Shown here: in pieces, positions 18,801 through 27,764 of the stretch
Position numbering within the stretch: the stretch's first letter is position 1
Layout of the letters: every line of letters starts with the position of its first letter
Source of the DNA: Paenibacillus sp. YN15
Lineage (GTDB): Bacteria > Bacillota > Bacilli > Paenibacillales > NBRC-103111
Assembly (NCBI RefSeq): GCF_003285005.1
Contig: NZ_QMFA01000001.1
Location: forward strand, 62,001-126,000
Direction: 5' to 3'
DNA: 64,000 nt
Translations under genes and position numbers: made by a program
The notes under the pieces: generated by a model
The model's input: the letters and a program-made list of their open reading frames with translations, nothing else
Database searches by the model: none
Told to the model about the DNA's origin: nothing

Positions 18801-19682
18801 ATGTCACTCTCCATATTATTGGTTATATGCTCCGGACTGGCCCATGCGGTATGGAACCTGTTCACCAAAAGCAGCAAGGACAAAGCCGCATTTTTATGGT
18901 GCATTTTTATGCCGTCAACGATCCTGCTGCTGCCTGTGCTGATTGGTGAAATGAGCCTGTCGGCGTATTCTCCCGCGGCGCTGGGGATGCTTGTTTGCTC
19001 CGCCGCTTTGCAGGCATTTTATGCCTGGCTGCTGTCGCACACTTACAGACGCGGCGATTTGTCCCAGGTTTACCCGGTGATGCGGGGAACCCCCACTTTG
19101 TTAATCCCGTTGGTGGGAGCATGCTTTTTGGGGGAGCGCTTGACCTTGTGGGGTTGGCTGGGAATCGCGCTGATGTTGGCAGGTTTTGCCGTGATGGGAA
19201 AAGGCGGCCGCAATCCAAGTTTACCCGACCGTACAGCGAAACACGTTGCCTTCTCCATTTGGACACATCCGGTGGCGATGGCGTTGGGCGTAGGTCTGAC
19301 CATCACCTGCTACACTTTGGTCGACAAGTGGAATTTGCAGCATATGTCGCCGATTTCACTTCTGGAGGTAACGAATATCGGCTTTGTGCTTGGGCTGACA
19401 CCGGCTGTTGTACGGCAAGGCCGGCAGATAAAGCGTTTTTTTACATCCGGCTGGAGCACGATTTTGCTGGGAGCGCTTCTATCGCCAGGCTCGTACCTCC
19501 TGTTTCTGTTTGCCATCCGGGAGGCTCAAGTGGCGTCCCTAGCGCCTTTGCGGGAGATTGGCATTGTGTTCGGCACGGTGCTGGGGCTGGCTTTTTTAAA
19601 GGAGAGTTTCCCGGCACGGAGACTGGCTGCCTCCTCCATTGTGCTTTCCGGCATCCTGCTGATTGCTTTTCTGGGCATCTGA
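18801..19682 (+). CDS. EamA/DMT family transporter
   Basis: About 293 residues with ten predicted membrane helices arranged as two EamA repeats (about 5-135 and 155-290). The first repeat ends LWGWLGIALMLAGFAVMGK, the second LAASSIVLSGILLIAFLGI. The family exports metabolites such as amino acids, nucleosides or sugars. ATG 18801 puts the first helix at the N-terminus; GTG 18789 is an alternative, but AAAAGG is only 2 bases before it. The gene stands alone between the DeoR regulator and the coiled-coil gene. Confidence 0.87.
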   Translation: MSLSILLVICSGLAHAVWNLFTKSSKDKAAFLWCIFMPSTILLLPVLIGEMSLSAYSPAALGMLVCSAALQAFYAWLLSHTYRRGDLSQVYPVMRGTPTLLIPLVGACFLGERLTLWGWLGIALMLAGFAVMGKGGRNPSLPDRTAKHVAFSIWTHPVAMALGVGLTITCYTLVDKWNLQHMSPISLLEVTNIGFVLGLTPAVVRQGRQIKRFFTSGWSTILLGALLSPGSYLLFLFAIREAQVASLAPLREIGIVFGTVLGLAFLKESFPARRLAASSIVLSGILLIAFLGI

Positions 19683-19798
19683 ACATGTCTTTTCAAGCCC
19701 GTCCCTTTTTGCTACAATGACATCAGAAGAGTGATTTGCAGGAAAAGAAAGCATCTTTTCCATTTCTCTGTCTCTATAAATAAGGAGGTTAGTTGAGA

Positions 19799-20344
19799 AT
19801 GGAAGAGAAGCTTATGGAGTTTATGGTCGGTTTCCAGCAGCAGCTCGCTGTATTGACCCAGGAGCAGCGGGAAGGGTTCCGGGAAGTGCACCGGCGTTTG
19901 GACCAGGTAGACCAACGCCTGGACAAGTTAGAAGCGCGTATGGATAAGCTGGAAGAACGTATGGATAGATTAGAAGCGCGCATGGACAAGCTGGAAGAAC
20001 GTATGGATAAGTTAGAAGCGCGTATGGACAAGCTGGAAGAACGCATGGATAAGTTAGAAACCCGTATGGACAAGCTGGAAGACCGTATGGATAAGCTGGA
20101 AGTCCGCATGGACAAGGTAGAGCAACATATGGACAAGGTAGAGCAACGTTTGGGTAAGGTGGAGCATCAACTGGACAAGCTGGAGTACAAGCTTGATCTG
20201 ACCTTTGACCAGGTGGCGGCCAGCGCGGAGGATTTGACGGAAATGAAGACGGTGATTTCCTTCCGTTTTGAAGCCCACCGGAATATTATGGCCCGGACTG
20301 AAGAGGATGTAGAGCTCCTCAAGGTGAAAATCCAGAGCAGTTAA
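19799..20344 (+). CDS. Heptad-repeat coiled-coil protein
   Basis: A 181-residue protein that is nearly all coiled coil. From about residue 40 to 125 it consists of some 13 consecutive seven-residue units of the form DKLEXRM, where X alternates between A and E early on and then varies (T, D, V). At DNA level these are 21-base units with a strong 42-base alternation between GTTAGAAGCGCG and CTGGAAGAACG versions. The last 45 residues are non-repetitive and helical. ATG 19799 has AGGAGG nine bases upstream; the TTG at 19793 is too close to it. There is no signal peptide or membrane helix. The function is unknown; scaffolding or self-assembly is plausible. Confidence 0.8.
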   Translation: MEEKLMEFMVGFQQQLAVLTQEQREGFREVHRRLDQVDQRLDKLEARMDKLEERMDRLEARMDKLEERMDKLEARMDKLEERMDKLETRMDKLEDRMDKLEVRMDKVEQHMDKVEQRLGKVEHQLDKLEYKLDLTFDQVAASAEDLTEMKTVISFRFEAHRNIMARTEEDVELLKVKIQSS

Positions 20345-20349
20345 TGACC

Positions 20350-20374
20350 AGGACGCCGAAAGGTGTCCTTTTTT
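20350..20374 (+). terminator. Terminator after the coiled-coil gene
   Basis: AGGACGCC-GAAA-GGTGTCCT forms an 8-bp stem with a GAAA tetraloop, followed by six T. It starts 6 bases after the stop codon. Confidence 0.85.
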
Positions 20375-20402
20375 CCTCAATGAAGACAAGGAGGCAATAC
20401 AA

Positions 20403-21059
20403 TTGGCAATCAAAAAGAAAATCTCTGGGCCGTCGGCCCCGGCACTGCCTTCGGCGCTTGACAAAGCGGATGCATCGTTTCCCCAGCCGGAGGATGGTCA
20501 ACTGGTGGAGACCACCGAATTTGCGGATATGGAGCTTGGCCATTGGCAGACCCGCAAGGTGCGGTTTGACGGTGTCCTGTTCCGCAATGTATCACTCAGC
20601 GGAGCGGTATTGCCCAATGCCGAATTCCTGGATGTGATATTTGAAAACTGCGATTTGTCCAACATGGATTTTCAGGAAGGGGCGCTCCATAGAGTGTCCT
20701 TCCGCCATTGCAAGCTGCTGGGGACCAATTTTACCGATTCCGTCTGGCGGGATGTGACTGTGGAGGAGTGCAATCTGGGATATGCCGCCCTCCGCTTCAA
20801 TGATTGGCGGCATGTGCAGATCAGGCAAAGCTCCATGGCTCATGCGGATTGCTACCATTCCTCCTGGCAGCACACCCAGTTGGAGACAGTAAAACTGGAG
20901 CAGGCTATTTTGTCCGGAACCGCCCTTTTGGGCATCGACCTGAGCAGCTGTGATTTTCTGTCGTTGTCTGCGGAGCCGGAGGATCTGAAGGGCTGTGTGA
21001 TTGACGCCTCCCAAGCCGGGTTGCTGGCCCCGCTTTTTGGATTGGTTATTAAGGAATAG
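20403..21059 (+). CDS. Pentapeptide repeat protein
   Basis: A 218-residue protein. After an N-terminal tail of about 45 residues it becomes a run of degenerate pentapeptides of the A(D/N)LXX type, for example VRFDGVLFRNVSLSGAVLPNAEFLDVIFENCDLSN and later CNLGYAALRFND. These form a right-handed quadrilateral beta helix. TTG is the start, with AAGGAGG nine bases upstream. Some relatives protect DNA gyrase by mimicking DNA, but most have no known role and nothing here points to gyrase. It is the second gene after the coiled-coil gene, separated by a terminator. Confidence 0.85.
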   Translation: MAIKKKISGPSAPALPSALDKADASFPQPEDGQLVETTEFADMELGHWQTRKVRFDGVLFRNVSLSGAVLPNAEFLDVIFENCDLSNMDFQEGALHRVSFRHCKLLGTNFTDSVWRDVTVEECNLGYAALRFNDWRHVQIRQSSMAHADCYHSSWQHTQLETVKLEQAILSGTALLGIDLSSCDFLSLSAEPEDLKGCVIDASQAGLLAPLFGLVIKE

Positions 21060-21080
21060 CTCATGTTATTTCCAGACAGC

Positions 21081-21127
21081 CAGAACGAAAAACGGGCTCC
21101 CGGCAATCCGGAAACCCGTTCTTTTTT
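21081..21127. terminator. Bidirectional terminator between pentapeptide gene and gerQ
   Basis: AACGGG and CCCGTT arms (with CCGG inside) are flanked by an A run on one side and TTCTTTTTT on the other. The two genes converge here, so it can serve both. Confidence 0.8.
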
Positions 21128-21138
21128 CTTTGGCAATC

Positions 21139-21576
21139 TTACCGCGGCTGCGCCGGAGCTGCTGCTTGACCCGTATGAAGCGGGTAATAGTAATTCAGCG
21201 GCTCATCGAAGGTGATGTAATCCAGATTCACCATCAACAGCAGGTAACGCATCCCGGTTTGCGGGTCGCTGATAATGATATGGTCCCGGCCGGCCGCTTC
21301 CAGCTTGCCTTTGAAGATTTTGGCGTTCCATTCCCGGTTGTTTTCATAGGTCATGTAGAGGGTTGCCATTTTTCCCAAGTTCAGCCGCAGAATGTTCTCA
21401 ATGTAGGATTGCTCCAGCGGCAGCTGCCCGGGAACAAGACTGCCCGGTGCGGGAGTTGTGGGCGTACCCGGGATCACGGACCCGGAAGCGGGATATAAAG
21501 GGGGGGCAGCCGATTGAGCCTGCATTGCGCCCTGATACTGGTAAGGGGCAGGCTTGCCATAGGGGTAGTTCATCAT
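21139..21576 (-). CDS. gerQ: Spore coat protein GerQ
   Basis: A 145-residue coat protein. The N-terminal 60 residues are a Pro/Tyr/Gln/Ala-rich disordered stretch. The conserved GerQ domain (about 55-135) reads LPLEQSYIENILRLNLGKMA...YMTYENNREWNAKIFKG and ends with NLDYITFDEPLNYYYP. In Bacillus, GerQ is crosslinked into the coat and is required to place the germination hydrolase CwlJ. The cwlJ gene lies directly upstream on the same strand with a 43-base gap, so the pair is an operon. GGAGG precedes tandem ATG codons by 12 to 15 bases. Confidence 0.95.
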   Translation of the reverse strand: MMNYPYGKPAPYQYQGAMQAQSAAPPLYPASGSVIPGTPTTPAPGSLVPGQLPLEQSYIENILRLNLGKMATLYMTYENNREWNAKIFKGKLEAAGRDHIIISDPQTGMRYLLLMVNLDYITFDEPLNYYYPLHTGQAAAPAQPR

Positions 21577-21619
21577 TGTGAATACAAACCTCCTTTAATG
21601 GATGGAAAATGTGAGGCGG

Positions 21620-22045
21620 CTACCTGTAAACCGCCGGGCAATTCTCGGCTGTAGGAGAAAAAAAGCAATGGTTTTTGTACCTTCCTGAATGCGGCTGATT
21701 GTACCACTGAGACGGACAGGCTCCGGAAGGCCGGAAGAACCATAGGGAGTTGGACGCCGGATGCTGCTGCTCCCCTCTGATCACCCGCTCAGCCAGCCGG
21801 ATGTCCCGGTCGCGGGCCCTTTGGTAAAAATAACCCTTTACAGTTGCCTCAAATCCGCCTGGCCGCTGGAAGACCATCTGCTGCAAATCCCGGATATTCT
21901 TGAAATCCAGGCAATTGGCCAGAACCCGGTTTACGCCCACATTGCCTACCATCAGCATCCCCAGCTCGCCTTCGCCCTCGGCCTCTGCCCGCATGAGCCT
22001 GGCAAGAAGCTTGGTCTGCTCCGAGTTTGTTTTGATTACTGCCAT
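21620..22045 (-). CDS. cwlJ: Cell wall hydrolase CwlJ (spore cortex-lytic)
   Basis: A 141-residue Hydrolase_2 (SleB/CwlJ) domain protein with no signal peptide, the usual CwlJ length. The N-terminus KLLARLMRAEAEGEGELGMLMVGNVGVNRV contains the conserved glutamate region, and the C-terminal half has LWFFRPSGACPSQWYNQP and HCFFSPT. CwlJ degrades cortex peptidoglycan during germination, especially in response to Ca-dipicolinate, and depends on GerQ, which is encoded next. ATG 22045 has GGAAGGAG eight bases upstream; the longer open frame is not used. Expression is probably mother-cell specific, though no sigma-E or sigma-K promoter was confirmed. Confidence 0.95.
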   Translation of the reverse strand: MAVIKTNSEQTKLLARLMRAEAEGEGELGMLMVGNVGVNRVLANCLDFKNIRDLQQMVFQRPGGFEATVKGYFYQRARDRDIRLAERVIRGEQQHPASNSLWFFRPSGACPSQWYNQPHSGRYKNHCFFSPTAENCPAVYR

Positions 22046-22265
22046 GCCGTCACTCCTTCCGCCGCAAAAAACCAGCCTCTTGTTCAATCTATGCGCATGC
22101 CCGGTCGGAACATTCATGGAGGACAAACCCGAAACGCCGGAAACTTGAAAAAAAGCGAAGGATTGACCTGTTGCCTGACTTTGGCTTTCCTGTTTAGTTG
22201 TCAAAGGGACGGAGCATTGATATTATAATCATTATAATGAAAGATAAAAGGGAGGAGGCTGCTTC

Positions 22266-23213
22266 GTGGAACAAGCTGCGATAGAGAGGCAAGACCGCTA
22301 TGACTCCGCAACAGCAGAGGCTTCCACTGCTGCCTTTACTGCGGCGCGCAAGCTAAGTTGGCGGGATTTCGTGCAAGTAACCAAACCCGGCATTCTGATG
22401 TCCAATTTGATTACCACCTTCGGGGGATTCTGGATTGCTTCCAAGCTGGAGGCAGACTGGCTGTTGCTGCTGTGGACTCTTTTGGGGACGGCACTGGTTA
22501 TGGCGGCCGGGTGTGTGCTGAATAATTATCTGGACCGGGATATGGACGCCAAAATGGAGCGCACTAAAGACAGGGTGCTGCCGGCTGGTGTTTTAATGCC
22601 TAAGGTTGTGCTGGCGTATGGTATATTCCTGGCGGTTATCGGGTTGAATATTCTTGGTTTTTTGGTGAACCCGCTTGCTGCCGGGCTGGGATTCCTCGGT
22701 TTATTCGTTTATGTATGGGTATATACCGCCTGGCTTAAGCGCACTTCTGTATGGAGCACGGTTGTCGGCGCCATTTCCGGTGCGGTTCCTCCGGTAATCG
22801 GCTATTCGGCTGTGACGGGGAGAGTGGATGAAGGGGCGCTGATCCTGTTTCTGATTCTGTTTCTGTGGCAGCCCCCCCACTTCTGGGCGCTGGGCATCCG
22901 CAGGAAGGAGGAATACCGTGCTGCCGGGTACCCGCTCCTGCCGGTGGTGAAGGGAAACCGCCCGACCAAGATCAGCATGATGCGGTATGTGATTCCGCTG
23001 GTGCCGGTTTCGCTGCTTCTTTATACGTATGATTATGTGGGGCTGATCTACTTGGTTGCATCCCTTATCCTGGGGGTGGTGTGGGTGATATTATGCGCCC
23101 GCGGCTTCTCGGCCAAGGACGATATTCAATGGTCCAAAGGGGTATTTCTCTATTCGATTAACTATTTGACCATCCTGTTTATTATTATGGTGATTGATAC
23201 TATAGGACGGTAA
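22266..23213 (+). CDS. ctaB: Protoheme IX farnesyltransferase (heme O synthase)
   Basis: A 315-residue UbiA-family prenyltransferase that attaches a farnesyl group to heme B, making heme O for cytochrome oxidases. The first Asp-rich motif NNYLDRDMDAKMERTKDR is near residues 82-99, and a second polar loop (LWQPPHFWALGIRRKEEYRAAGYPLLPV) near 200-227. About nine membrane helices are predicted. GTG has GGGAGGAGG upstream, and AT-rich boxes with two TATAAT words (22224 and 22233) lie before it. It is unlinked to oxidase genes here. Confidence 0.95.
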   Translation: MEQAAIERQDRYDSATAEASTAAFTAARKLSWRDFVQVTKPGILMSNLITTFGGFWIASKLEADWLLLLWTLLGTALVMAAGCVLNNYLDRDMDAKMERTKDRVLPAGVLMPKVVLAYGIFLAVIGLNILGFLVNPLAAGLGFLGLFVYVWVYTAWLKRTSVWSTVVGAISGAVPPVIGYSAVTGRVDEGALILFLILFLWQPPHFWALGIRRKEEYRAAGYPLLPVVKGNRPTKISMMRYVIPLVPVSLLLYTYDYVGLIYLVASLILGVVWVILCARGFSAKDDIQWSKGVFLYSINYLTILFIIMVIDTIGR

Positions 23214-23221
23214 GCCAACGC

Positions 23222-23252
23222 AGGGGGAATCCGCAAAGGGTTCCTCCTTTTT
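23222..23252 (+). terminator. Probable terminator after ctaB
   Basis: GGGGGAA pairs with TTCCTCC (one mismatch) around AAAGGG, then TTTTT. Confidence 0.5.
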
Positions 23253-23342
23253 CATGAAAAGAGATGGACGGATAATGCCGCTTGGTGTATTTTTATTAGG
23301 AATCAACAACAACTCATCAAGAAGGCAGAAAGGTTGTCACGC

Positions 23343-24266
23343 ATGTTTCTTTGGCATATTTTATCGCATAACGTTATTCCCTTGTGCATCATGATCGGTC
23401 TTGGCGCGGTGATGGAACGCAAGTTTCAACTGGATATCCGCACTTTTTCCAAGCTGATCTTCTATCTCTTCACGCCCGTAATGCTGTTTAAGATGCTGTA
23501 TGAATCCCGCTTGTCCGCAGGCATTCTTCTTCAGATTGTCGGGTTTATTGTCTTTTTTCTCCTTGTGCTCTACGCCATTGTGGACGGTGTTGCCCGGCTT
23601 AGGGGGATGAACGGCGGGATGAGAAGCGCCATGCGCAACAGCGTGCTTTTTTATAACAGCGCCAATTATGCCATTCCCTTGAATCAGCTGGTATTCGCGG
23701 GCAATCCTTTTACCATGTCGGTGCAATTGATTGTCATGGTATTCCAGAGCATTCTGCCGCACACATACGGCATTTACGCGGTGAATGCCCACAAAAGCAA
23801 CAAAAAGGAAATCCTGAAGACCATCTTGGGGATGCCCGCCATCTATGTCATTCCAGTGGCTCTTCTTATGAACGGCTTGCGAATTCCCGTGCCCAAGCCG
23901 GTTTATGAACCGATTACCTATATTTCCAACGGCTATGTGGCCTTGTCCCTGCTGACCCTGGGTGTTCAGCTGGGCCAGATGCAATGGAGAATCGACCAGC
24001 TGCGGGATGTGCTGATTTCCAATGCCCTGCGGCTTGTAGCCGGCCCGCTGATCGGCTTCGGTATTGTGATGGCCATGGGACTGGAGGGGCTGCTGGCTCA
24101 GGCTCTGGTGTTATCCTGCGCGGTGCCCACTTCCTTGTCCAGTGTTCTGCTTTCCGTGGAATTCGACAACGAGCCTGAATTTGCCGGGCAAGCGGTTTTT
24201 GCTTCCACTATGTTCAGCATTGTCACGGTGACGATTGTGATCTATTGCCTCCGCTTCATCCCTTAA
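23343..24266 (+). CDS. AEC family transporter (auxin efflux carrier-like)
   Basis: About 307 residues with ten predicted helices in two five-helix halves. The family-typical NSVLFYNSANYAIPLNQLVF is near residues 100-119, and the C-terminal half has LVLSCAVPTSLSSVLLSVEF. The bacterial members move small organic acids such as malate or malonate. ATG 23343 has GAAAGG nine bases upstream; TTG 23334 abuts it. Its stop overlaps, tail to tail, the Toprim gene on the other strand by 4 bases. Confidence 0.85.
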   Translation: MFLWHILSHNVIPLCIMIGLGAVMERKFQLDIRTFSKLIFYLFTPVMLFKMLYESRLSAGILLQIVGFIVFFLLVLYAIVDGVARLRGMNGGMRSAMRNSVLFYNSANYAIPLNQLVFAGNPFTMSVQLIVMVFQSILPHTYGIYAVNAHKSNKKEILKTILGMPAIYVIPVALLMNGLRIPVPKPVYEPITYISNGYVALSLLTLGVQLGQMQWRIDQLRDVLISNALRLVAGPLIGFGIVMAMGLEGLLAQALVLSCAVPTSLSSVLLSVEFDNEPEFAGQAVFASTMFSIVTVTIVIYCLRFIP

Positions 24267-24613
24267 AGCGGGTCGGCAGGCGGCGGGTACAGGATATACT
24301 CCTCCAACCCCGCCTTTTCCAGCTGTTGAATCAGATATTCGTCCGGAGTACCCTCTACGCCGGCATATCCCCGCCGGGTATAAATTTGCACTGCGTCGGG
24401 GAATTCCTCATTGACCAGCCAGCGGATTTTTTTGCCGGAGCTGTCGTTGTCCGCAAAGATGTAGACATCGCGGTCCGCGGCGCGTTTGCACAGCTCGGCC
24501 AGCTTTTGGGTGCTGGGGGTTCCGAAGGTGCACAGAATCAGCACATCCTCTTTCAGAAGCCGTCTGAGACGGCTTTTGTCATTTTTGCCTTCCACAATAA
24601 TAACGGGGGCCAT
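24263..24613 (-). CDS. Small Toprim domain protein (YusF-like)
   Basis: A 116-residue protein that is little more than a Toprim fold. It has the first glutamate motif VIIVEGKNDKSRL (residues 4-16) and the DxD motif YIFADNDSSGKKIRW (about 51-65). Toprim domains bind metal in primases, topoisomerases and RNase M5. Short forms such as B. subtilis YusF are uncharacterised and may act on nucleic acid. AGGAG lies eight bases before the ATG. It is a single gene. Confidence 0.85.
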   Translation of the reverse strand: MAPVIIVEGKNDKSRLRRLLKEDVLILCTFGTPSTQKLAELCKRAADRDVYIFADNDSSGKKIRWLVNEEFPDAVQIYTRRGYAGVEGTPDEYLIQQLEKAGLEEYILYPPPADPL

Positions 24614-24889
24614 GGCTGTATCTCCTGTTCGTTGTAAGCATCAAACGCTTAAGTCTTTTCAGTATACCCGGGTACGGGGACATCTGACCACCGAATTGGC
24701 TGTTTTTCGCGGAAAACCGGACTTGGCCGTTAACGGGGTGGACATGCTATAGCAGAGCGCAAAAAACAGGGGGAAAGATTGTGCTTCTAGCAAGGCTTAA
24801 GTCAAGAAAGTATAAAACTTAACGAATTAGTCAAGATGAATCAATGAAAATTTATAAATTTATGATAAGATATTGGCGAGGTGAAGGAA

Positions 24890-26476
24890 ATGACGAACAC
24901 AACCAAAGAAACGAATACTGCACGAAACTGGACCATGCCGGAAATTGAGCTTCCGAATATACCGTCCGCCAGCTTTACCATTACCGATTTTGGTGCGGTT
25001 GGAGATGGAGTGACAGACAACACCGAGGCCTTCCGTAAAGCCATTGCGGCTTGCACCGAGGCCGGCGGCGGCAAGGTGATTATTCCCGCCGGCCTGTGGC
25101 TGACCGGCCCCATTCAGTTGGCCAGCCGGCTGGAGCTTCACGCCCAGGCGGGAGCAACGGTTTTGTTCAGCAGAAATTTTGACGATTATCCGCTGGTTCT
25201 GTCCACTTTTGAAGGATGGGAAACAGTGCGCTGCTTGTCTCCGCTGGATGGAGAAGAGCTGGAGGATGTGGCCATCACCGGCTCCGGCGTTTTTGACGGC
25301 AACGGCGATGCATGGCGTTATGTAAAGAAGTGGAAGCTTACCGAGCTTCAATGGAACAAGCTGATCAAAACCGGTGTAGTGGACGGAGACAACTGGTGGC
25401 CGACAGAGCAAGGCATGAACGGAGCCAAGCTGGTGGACCGTCTGATCAGTGAAGGGGTGAAGGACCCCAAGGCATTCGAACCGGCCAGAGACTATCTGCG
25501 TCCGAATTTGCTTAGCCTGCGCCGCTGCAAGCGCCTATTGCTGGATGGGCCTACCTTCCAAAACTCGCCGGCCTGGAACGTGCATCCCTGGGCTTCGGAG
25601 CATGTGACCCTGCGCAATCTGACCATCCGCAATCCATGGTACGGCCAAAACGGCGATGGCCTGGATCTGGAATCCTGCCGGTATGCCTTGGTGGAGAACT
25701 GCACCTTTGACGTAGGGGACGACGCCATTTGCATGAAATCCGGCAAGGACAAGGAAGGCCGGGACAGAGGCATTCCCAGTGAATATATCATCATCCGCAA
25801 CTGTATTGTTTACCATGGCCACGGCGGCTTTGTAGTGGGCAGCGAAATGTCCGGCGGCGTCCGCTGCGTGGAGGTTTCCGACTGCACCTTTATGGGGACC
25901 GACATCGGCATCCGCTTCAAGACGGCCCGCGGCCGCGGCGGTGTGGTGGAGGACATCCTGATGAAAAACATCCGGATGATCAATATCGACGGCGAAGCCA
26001 TTTCCTTCTCCATGTTCTATGAAGGCAAAGAAGGCTCCGGCACCCTGTCCGAGGACAAGCATCCGGTGACGGAAGAGACGCCGGTGTTCCGCAATCTTCA
26101 TATGGAGGACATTGTCTGCACCGGCGCCGAGATTGCCTTTTTGATCAAGGGTCTGGTGGAAATGCCGATGGAAGGGCTGACCTTGACCCGCTATAAGGCG
26201 ATTGCGGACAGGGGTGTTGAGTGCGCCAATGCAGCCCATTTGGCTTTGACCGATGTGGATATTCAAGTGAAGGAAGGGCCGATGGTGAAGCTTCACCAAT
26301 GCAGCGATGTCCGGATTACCCGGATGAGCGGCTGCGGTTCGGAAGCGGATGACCGTTTCCTGGTGGCCTCCGGAAACCGCACGGAGAACATCGTGGTGGA
26401 CTCCCTCGCAACCTGCGATTCCCACAGGAAGATTGAAGAACTGAACGGCGCCGAAGGCAAGGTTCAGATGAAGTAA
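24890..26476 (+). CDS. Glycoside hydrolase family 28 (polygalacturonase-like)
   Basis: A 528-residue GH28 parallel beta-helix enzyme. The Pel-like N-terminal domain includes FTITDFGAVGDGVTDNTEAFRKAI. The active-site blocks follow: VGDDAICMKSGKD (paired Asp), YHGHGGFVVGSEMSGG (catalytic His region) and IGIRFKTARGRGG (the R-I-K motif). There is no signal peptide, so it probably trims imported oligogalacturonides with exo activity. ATG 24890 follows GAGGTGAAGGA; GTG 24881 is less likely. It is a single gene ended by a strong terminator and fits the carbohydrate theme of the first part of the window. Confidence 0.93.
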   Translation: MTNTTKETNTARNWTMPEIELPNIPSASFTITDFGAVGDGVTDNTEAFRKAIAACTEAGGGKVIIPAGLWLTGPIQLASRLELHAQAGATVLFSRNFDDYPLVLSTFEGWETVRCLSPLDGEELEDVAITGSGVFDGNGDAWRYVKKWKLTELQWNKLIKTGVVDGDNWWPTEQGMNGAKLVDRLISEGVKDPKAFEPARDYLRPNLLSLRRCKRLLLDGPTFQNSPAWNVHPWASEHVTLRNLTIRNPWYGQNGDGLDLESCRYALVENCTFDVGDDAICMKSGKDKEGRDRGIPSEYIIIRNCIVYHGHGGFVVGSEMSGGVRCVEVSDCTFMGTDIGIRFKTARGRGGVVEDILMKNIRMINIDGEAISFSMFYEGKEGSGTLSEDKHPVTEETPVFRNLHMEDIVCTGAEIAFLIKGLVEMPMEGLTLTRYKAIADRGVECANAAHLALTDVDIQVKEGPMVKLHQCSDVRITRMSGCGSEADDRFLVASGNRTENIVVDSLATCDSHRKIEELNGAEGKVQMK

Positions 26477-26487
26477 TCCAGCTTTAC

Positions 26488-26528
26488 AGCTCCGGTGTCT
26501 CCCGGGAGGGGACAACCGGAGCTTTTTT
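26488..26528 (+). terminator. Terminator after the GH28 gene
   Basis: AGCTCCGGT...ACCGGAGCT stem with an inner GTCTCCC/GGGGAC stem, followed by six T. Confidence 0.9.
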
Positions 26529-26617
26529 GGCTTACTTTGCAAAATAAGCAGGAGTTTTCGGTATATATGTCGAACAATTCCCGTTACAAAACAACATCAT
26601 AGGGTGACGACAACATT

Positions 26618-27274
26618 ATGAACGCTTTTATTTATCTGCTTTTGGGTACGGTCGATATTTTTCTGGTGATAACCTTGATTTTCAAGGTATTCAGATGGCC
26701 CCTGCGGCAATATGCCAGGGAAACCCTGATCATTGCATTTCTTTGCTCCGCGGAATCGTATTTGGCAAGAATTGTGTTTGAAGTCCCCGAGGTGGATTTG
26801 ATTCTGCAGAACTTGATCATTCTGGTTATGATGAAGGCGCTTTTGAAGGTGAACTTCTATTATGGGCTTACGCTATCTGTCATCGGGTCATTCCTGTACT
26901 CCGAGATTGCTTATCTTACATACAATCTGTTCGGTCTTTTGAATATCCCGCTGGATCTTTCCACTCCTACGTCTGCCGGGATATATTTCATGCAGATTTC
27001 GGTCCAGCTGGCGGCTGTGCTGGCAAGCTTTCTGTTGGGCAAGTTCAATCTGGGCTTTTCCTTTGTAGCTGTGCCGCCCCATGACGGCAAAAGGAGATTT
27101 ACCCCCAAGGAGAAAATCAACCTGATCATCAGCTCACTGGCTGTTGTCTGCATCTTTGTCACCGTGCATGTAGCCATCAATTATGGAACCTTCGGAATCA
27201 ATGCCATTATGGTGCTTGAGCTTTGTGCGTTGCTGATTCTGATGTACATCGCCCGAAAGCAGGATGCCATATGA
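26618..27274 (+). CDS. Polytopic membrane protein of the agr-like cluster (receptor-like, no kinase)
   Basis: A 218-residue membrane protein with about six hydrophobic helices (around 5-25, 35-55, 60-75, 85-110, 125-145, 168-190, 195-212). Size and topology match the sensor part of AgrC/ComD-like kinases, but the protein stops where the kinase would begin: there is no His box, N box or ATPase motif. Its TGA overlaps the agrB start (ATGA), so they are co-translated. AGGGTG precedes the ATG. A role as peptide receptor, exporter partner or immunity-type protein is inference from context; no family could be assigned with confidence. Confidence 0.75.
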   Translation: MNAFIYLLLGTVDIFLVITLIFKVFRWPLRQYARETLIIAFLCSAESYLARIVFEVPEVDLILQNLIILVMMKALLKVNFYYGLTLSVIGSFLYSEIAYLTYNLFGLLNIPLDLSTPTSAGIYFMQISVQLAAVLASFLLGKFNLGFSFVAVPPHDGKRRFTPKEKINLIISSLAVVCIFVTVHVAINYGTFGINAIMVLELCALLILMYIARKQDAI

Positions 27275-27759
27275 CGGACCCGATTGATTATGCCGCGGCC
27301 CAAATTGCCGGCTGGATTAAACGCGCCAACCCCGAAGAGACCGATGAGCTGGAAAGGATGAGCCCCACTCTTAGTTTATTGTTTAATAATCTTTTGACCA
27401 CCGGCCTTATTCTGCTGATCGCTTATCTTGCGGATAATCTATTGTCCACTGCTGTTATGCTAGCCGTATTCGCCCTCTGCAGGATTATGCTGAAGGGCTT
27501 CCACCTGAAGTCCATGACCTTATGCGTCATCGTGACATCATGCTTTGTGTGCCTGGTTTCCATCATTCCCGTAACCCCCCTGGGGATGACGGTACTCACT
27601 CCGATTTGCATTCTACTGTTATTTTTCCGCTCCAGCGCATCCATTCCGGTCAAAATTCTGTTCGGAATGCTGATGACAGTCAACATGATTCTGCTCTATC
27701 CTCCGGTTTTTCTGGGATTTGCCGCGCAAACCCTGACATTAATTTCGCGAAGGGGGTGA
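27271..27759 (+). CDS. agrB: AgrB-like pheromone-processing membrane protease
   Basis: A 162-residue AgrB family protein. The catalytic pair is visible as GFHLKSMTLC, with His and Cys seven residues apart as in Staphylococcus AgrB His77/Cys84. About four to five membrane helices follow the amphipathic N-terminus. AgrB cuts the C-terminal tail of AgrD and closes the thiolactone or lactone ring. The strongly basic R-x3-GG before the His in canonical members is reduced here to RIMLKGFH. It starts inside the stop of the preceding membrane gene and is 5 bases before agrD. Confidence 0.9.
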   Translation: MTDPIDYAAAQIAGWIKRANPEETDELERMSPTLSLLFNNLLTTGLILLIAYLADNLLSTAVMLAVFALCRIMLKGFHLKSMTLCVIVTSCFVCLVSIIPVTPLGMTVLTPICILLLFFRSSASIPVKILFGMLMTVNMILLYPPVFLGFAAQTLTLISRRG

Positions 27760-27764
27760 GATCA

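Noticed and set aside
19915-20190. 21/42-base tandem repeats considered as CRISPR or a non-coding satellite
   Set aside because: They lie in one open frame with a good ribosome site and encode clean coiled-coil heptads.
26618-27274. Annotating the agr-linked membrane protein as an AgrC histidine kinase
   Set aside because: No His box or ATPase motif is present and the gene ends at the agrB start; no frameshifted kinase frame follows.
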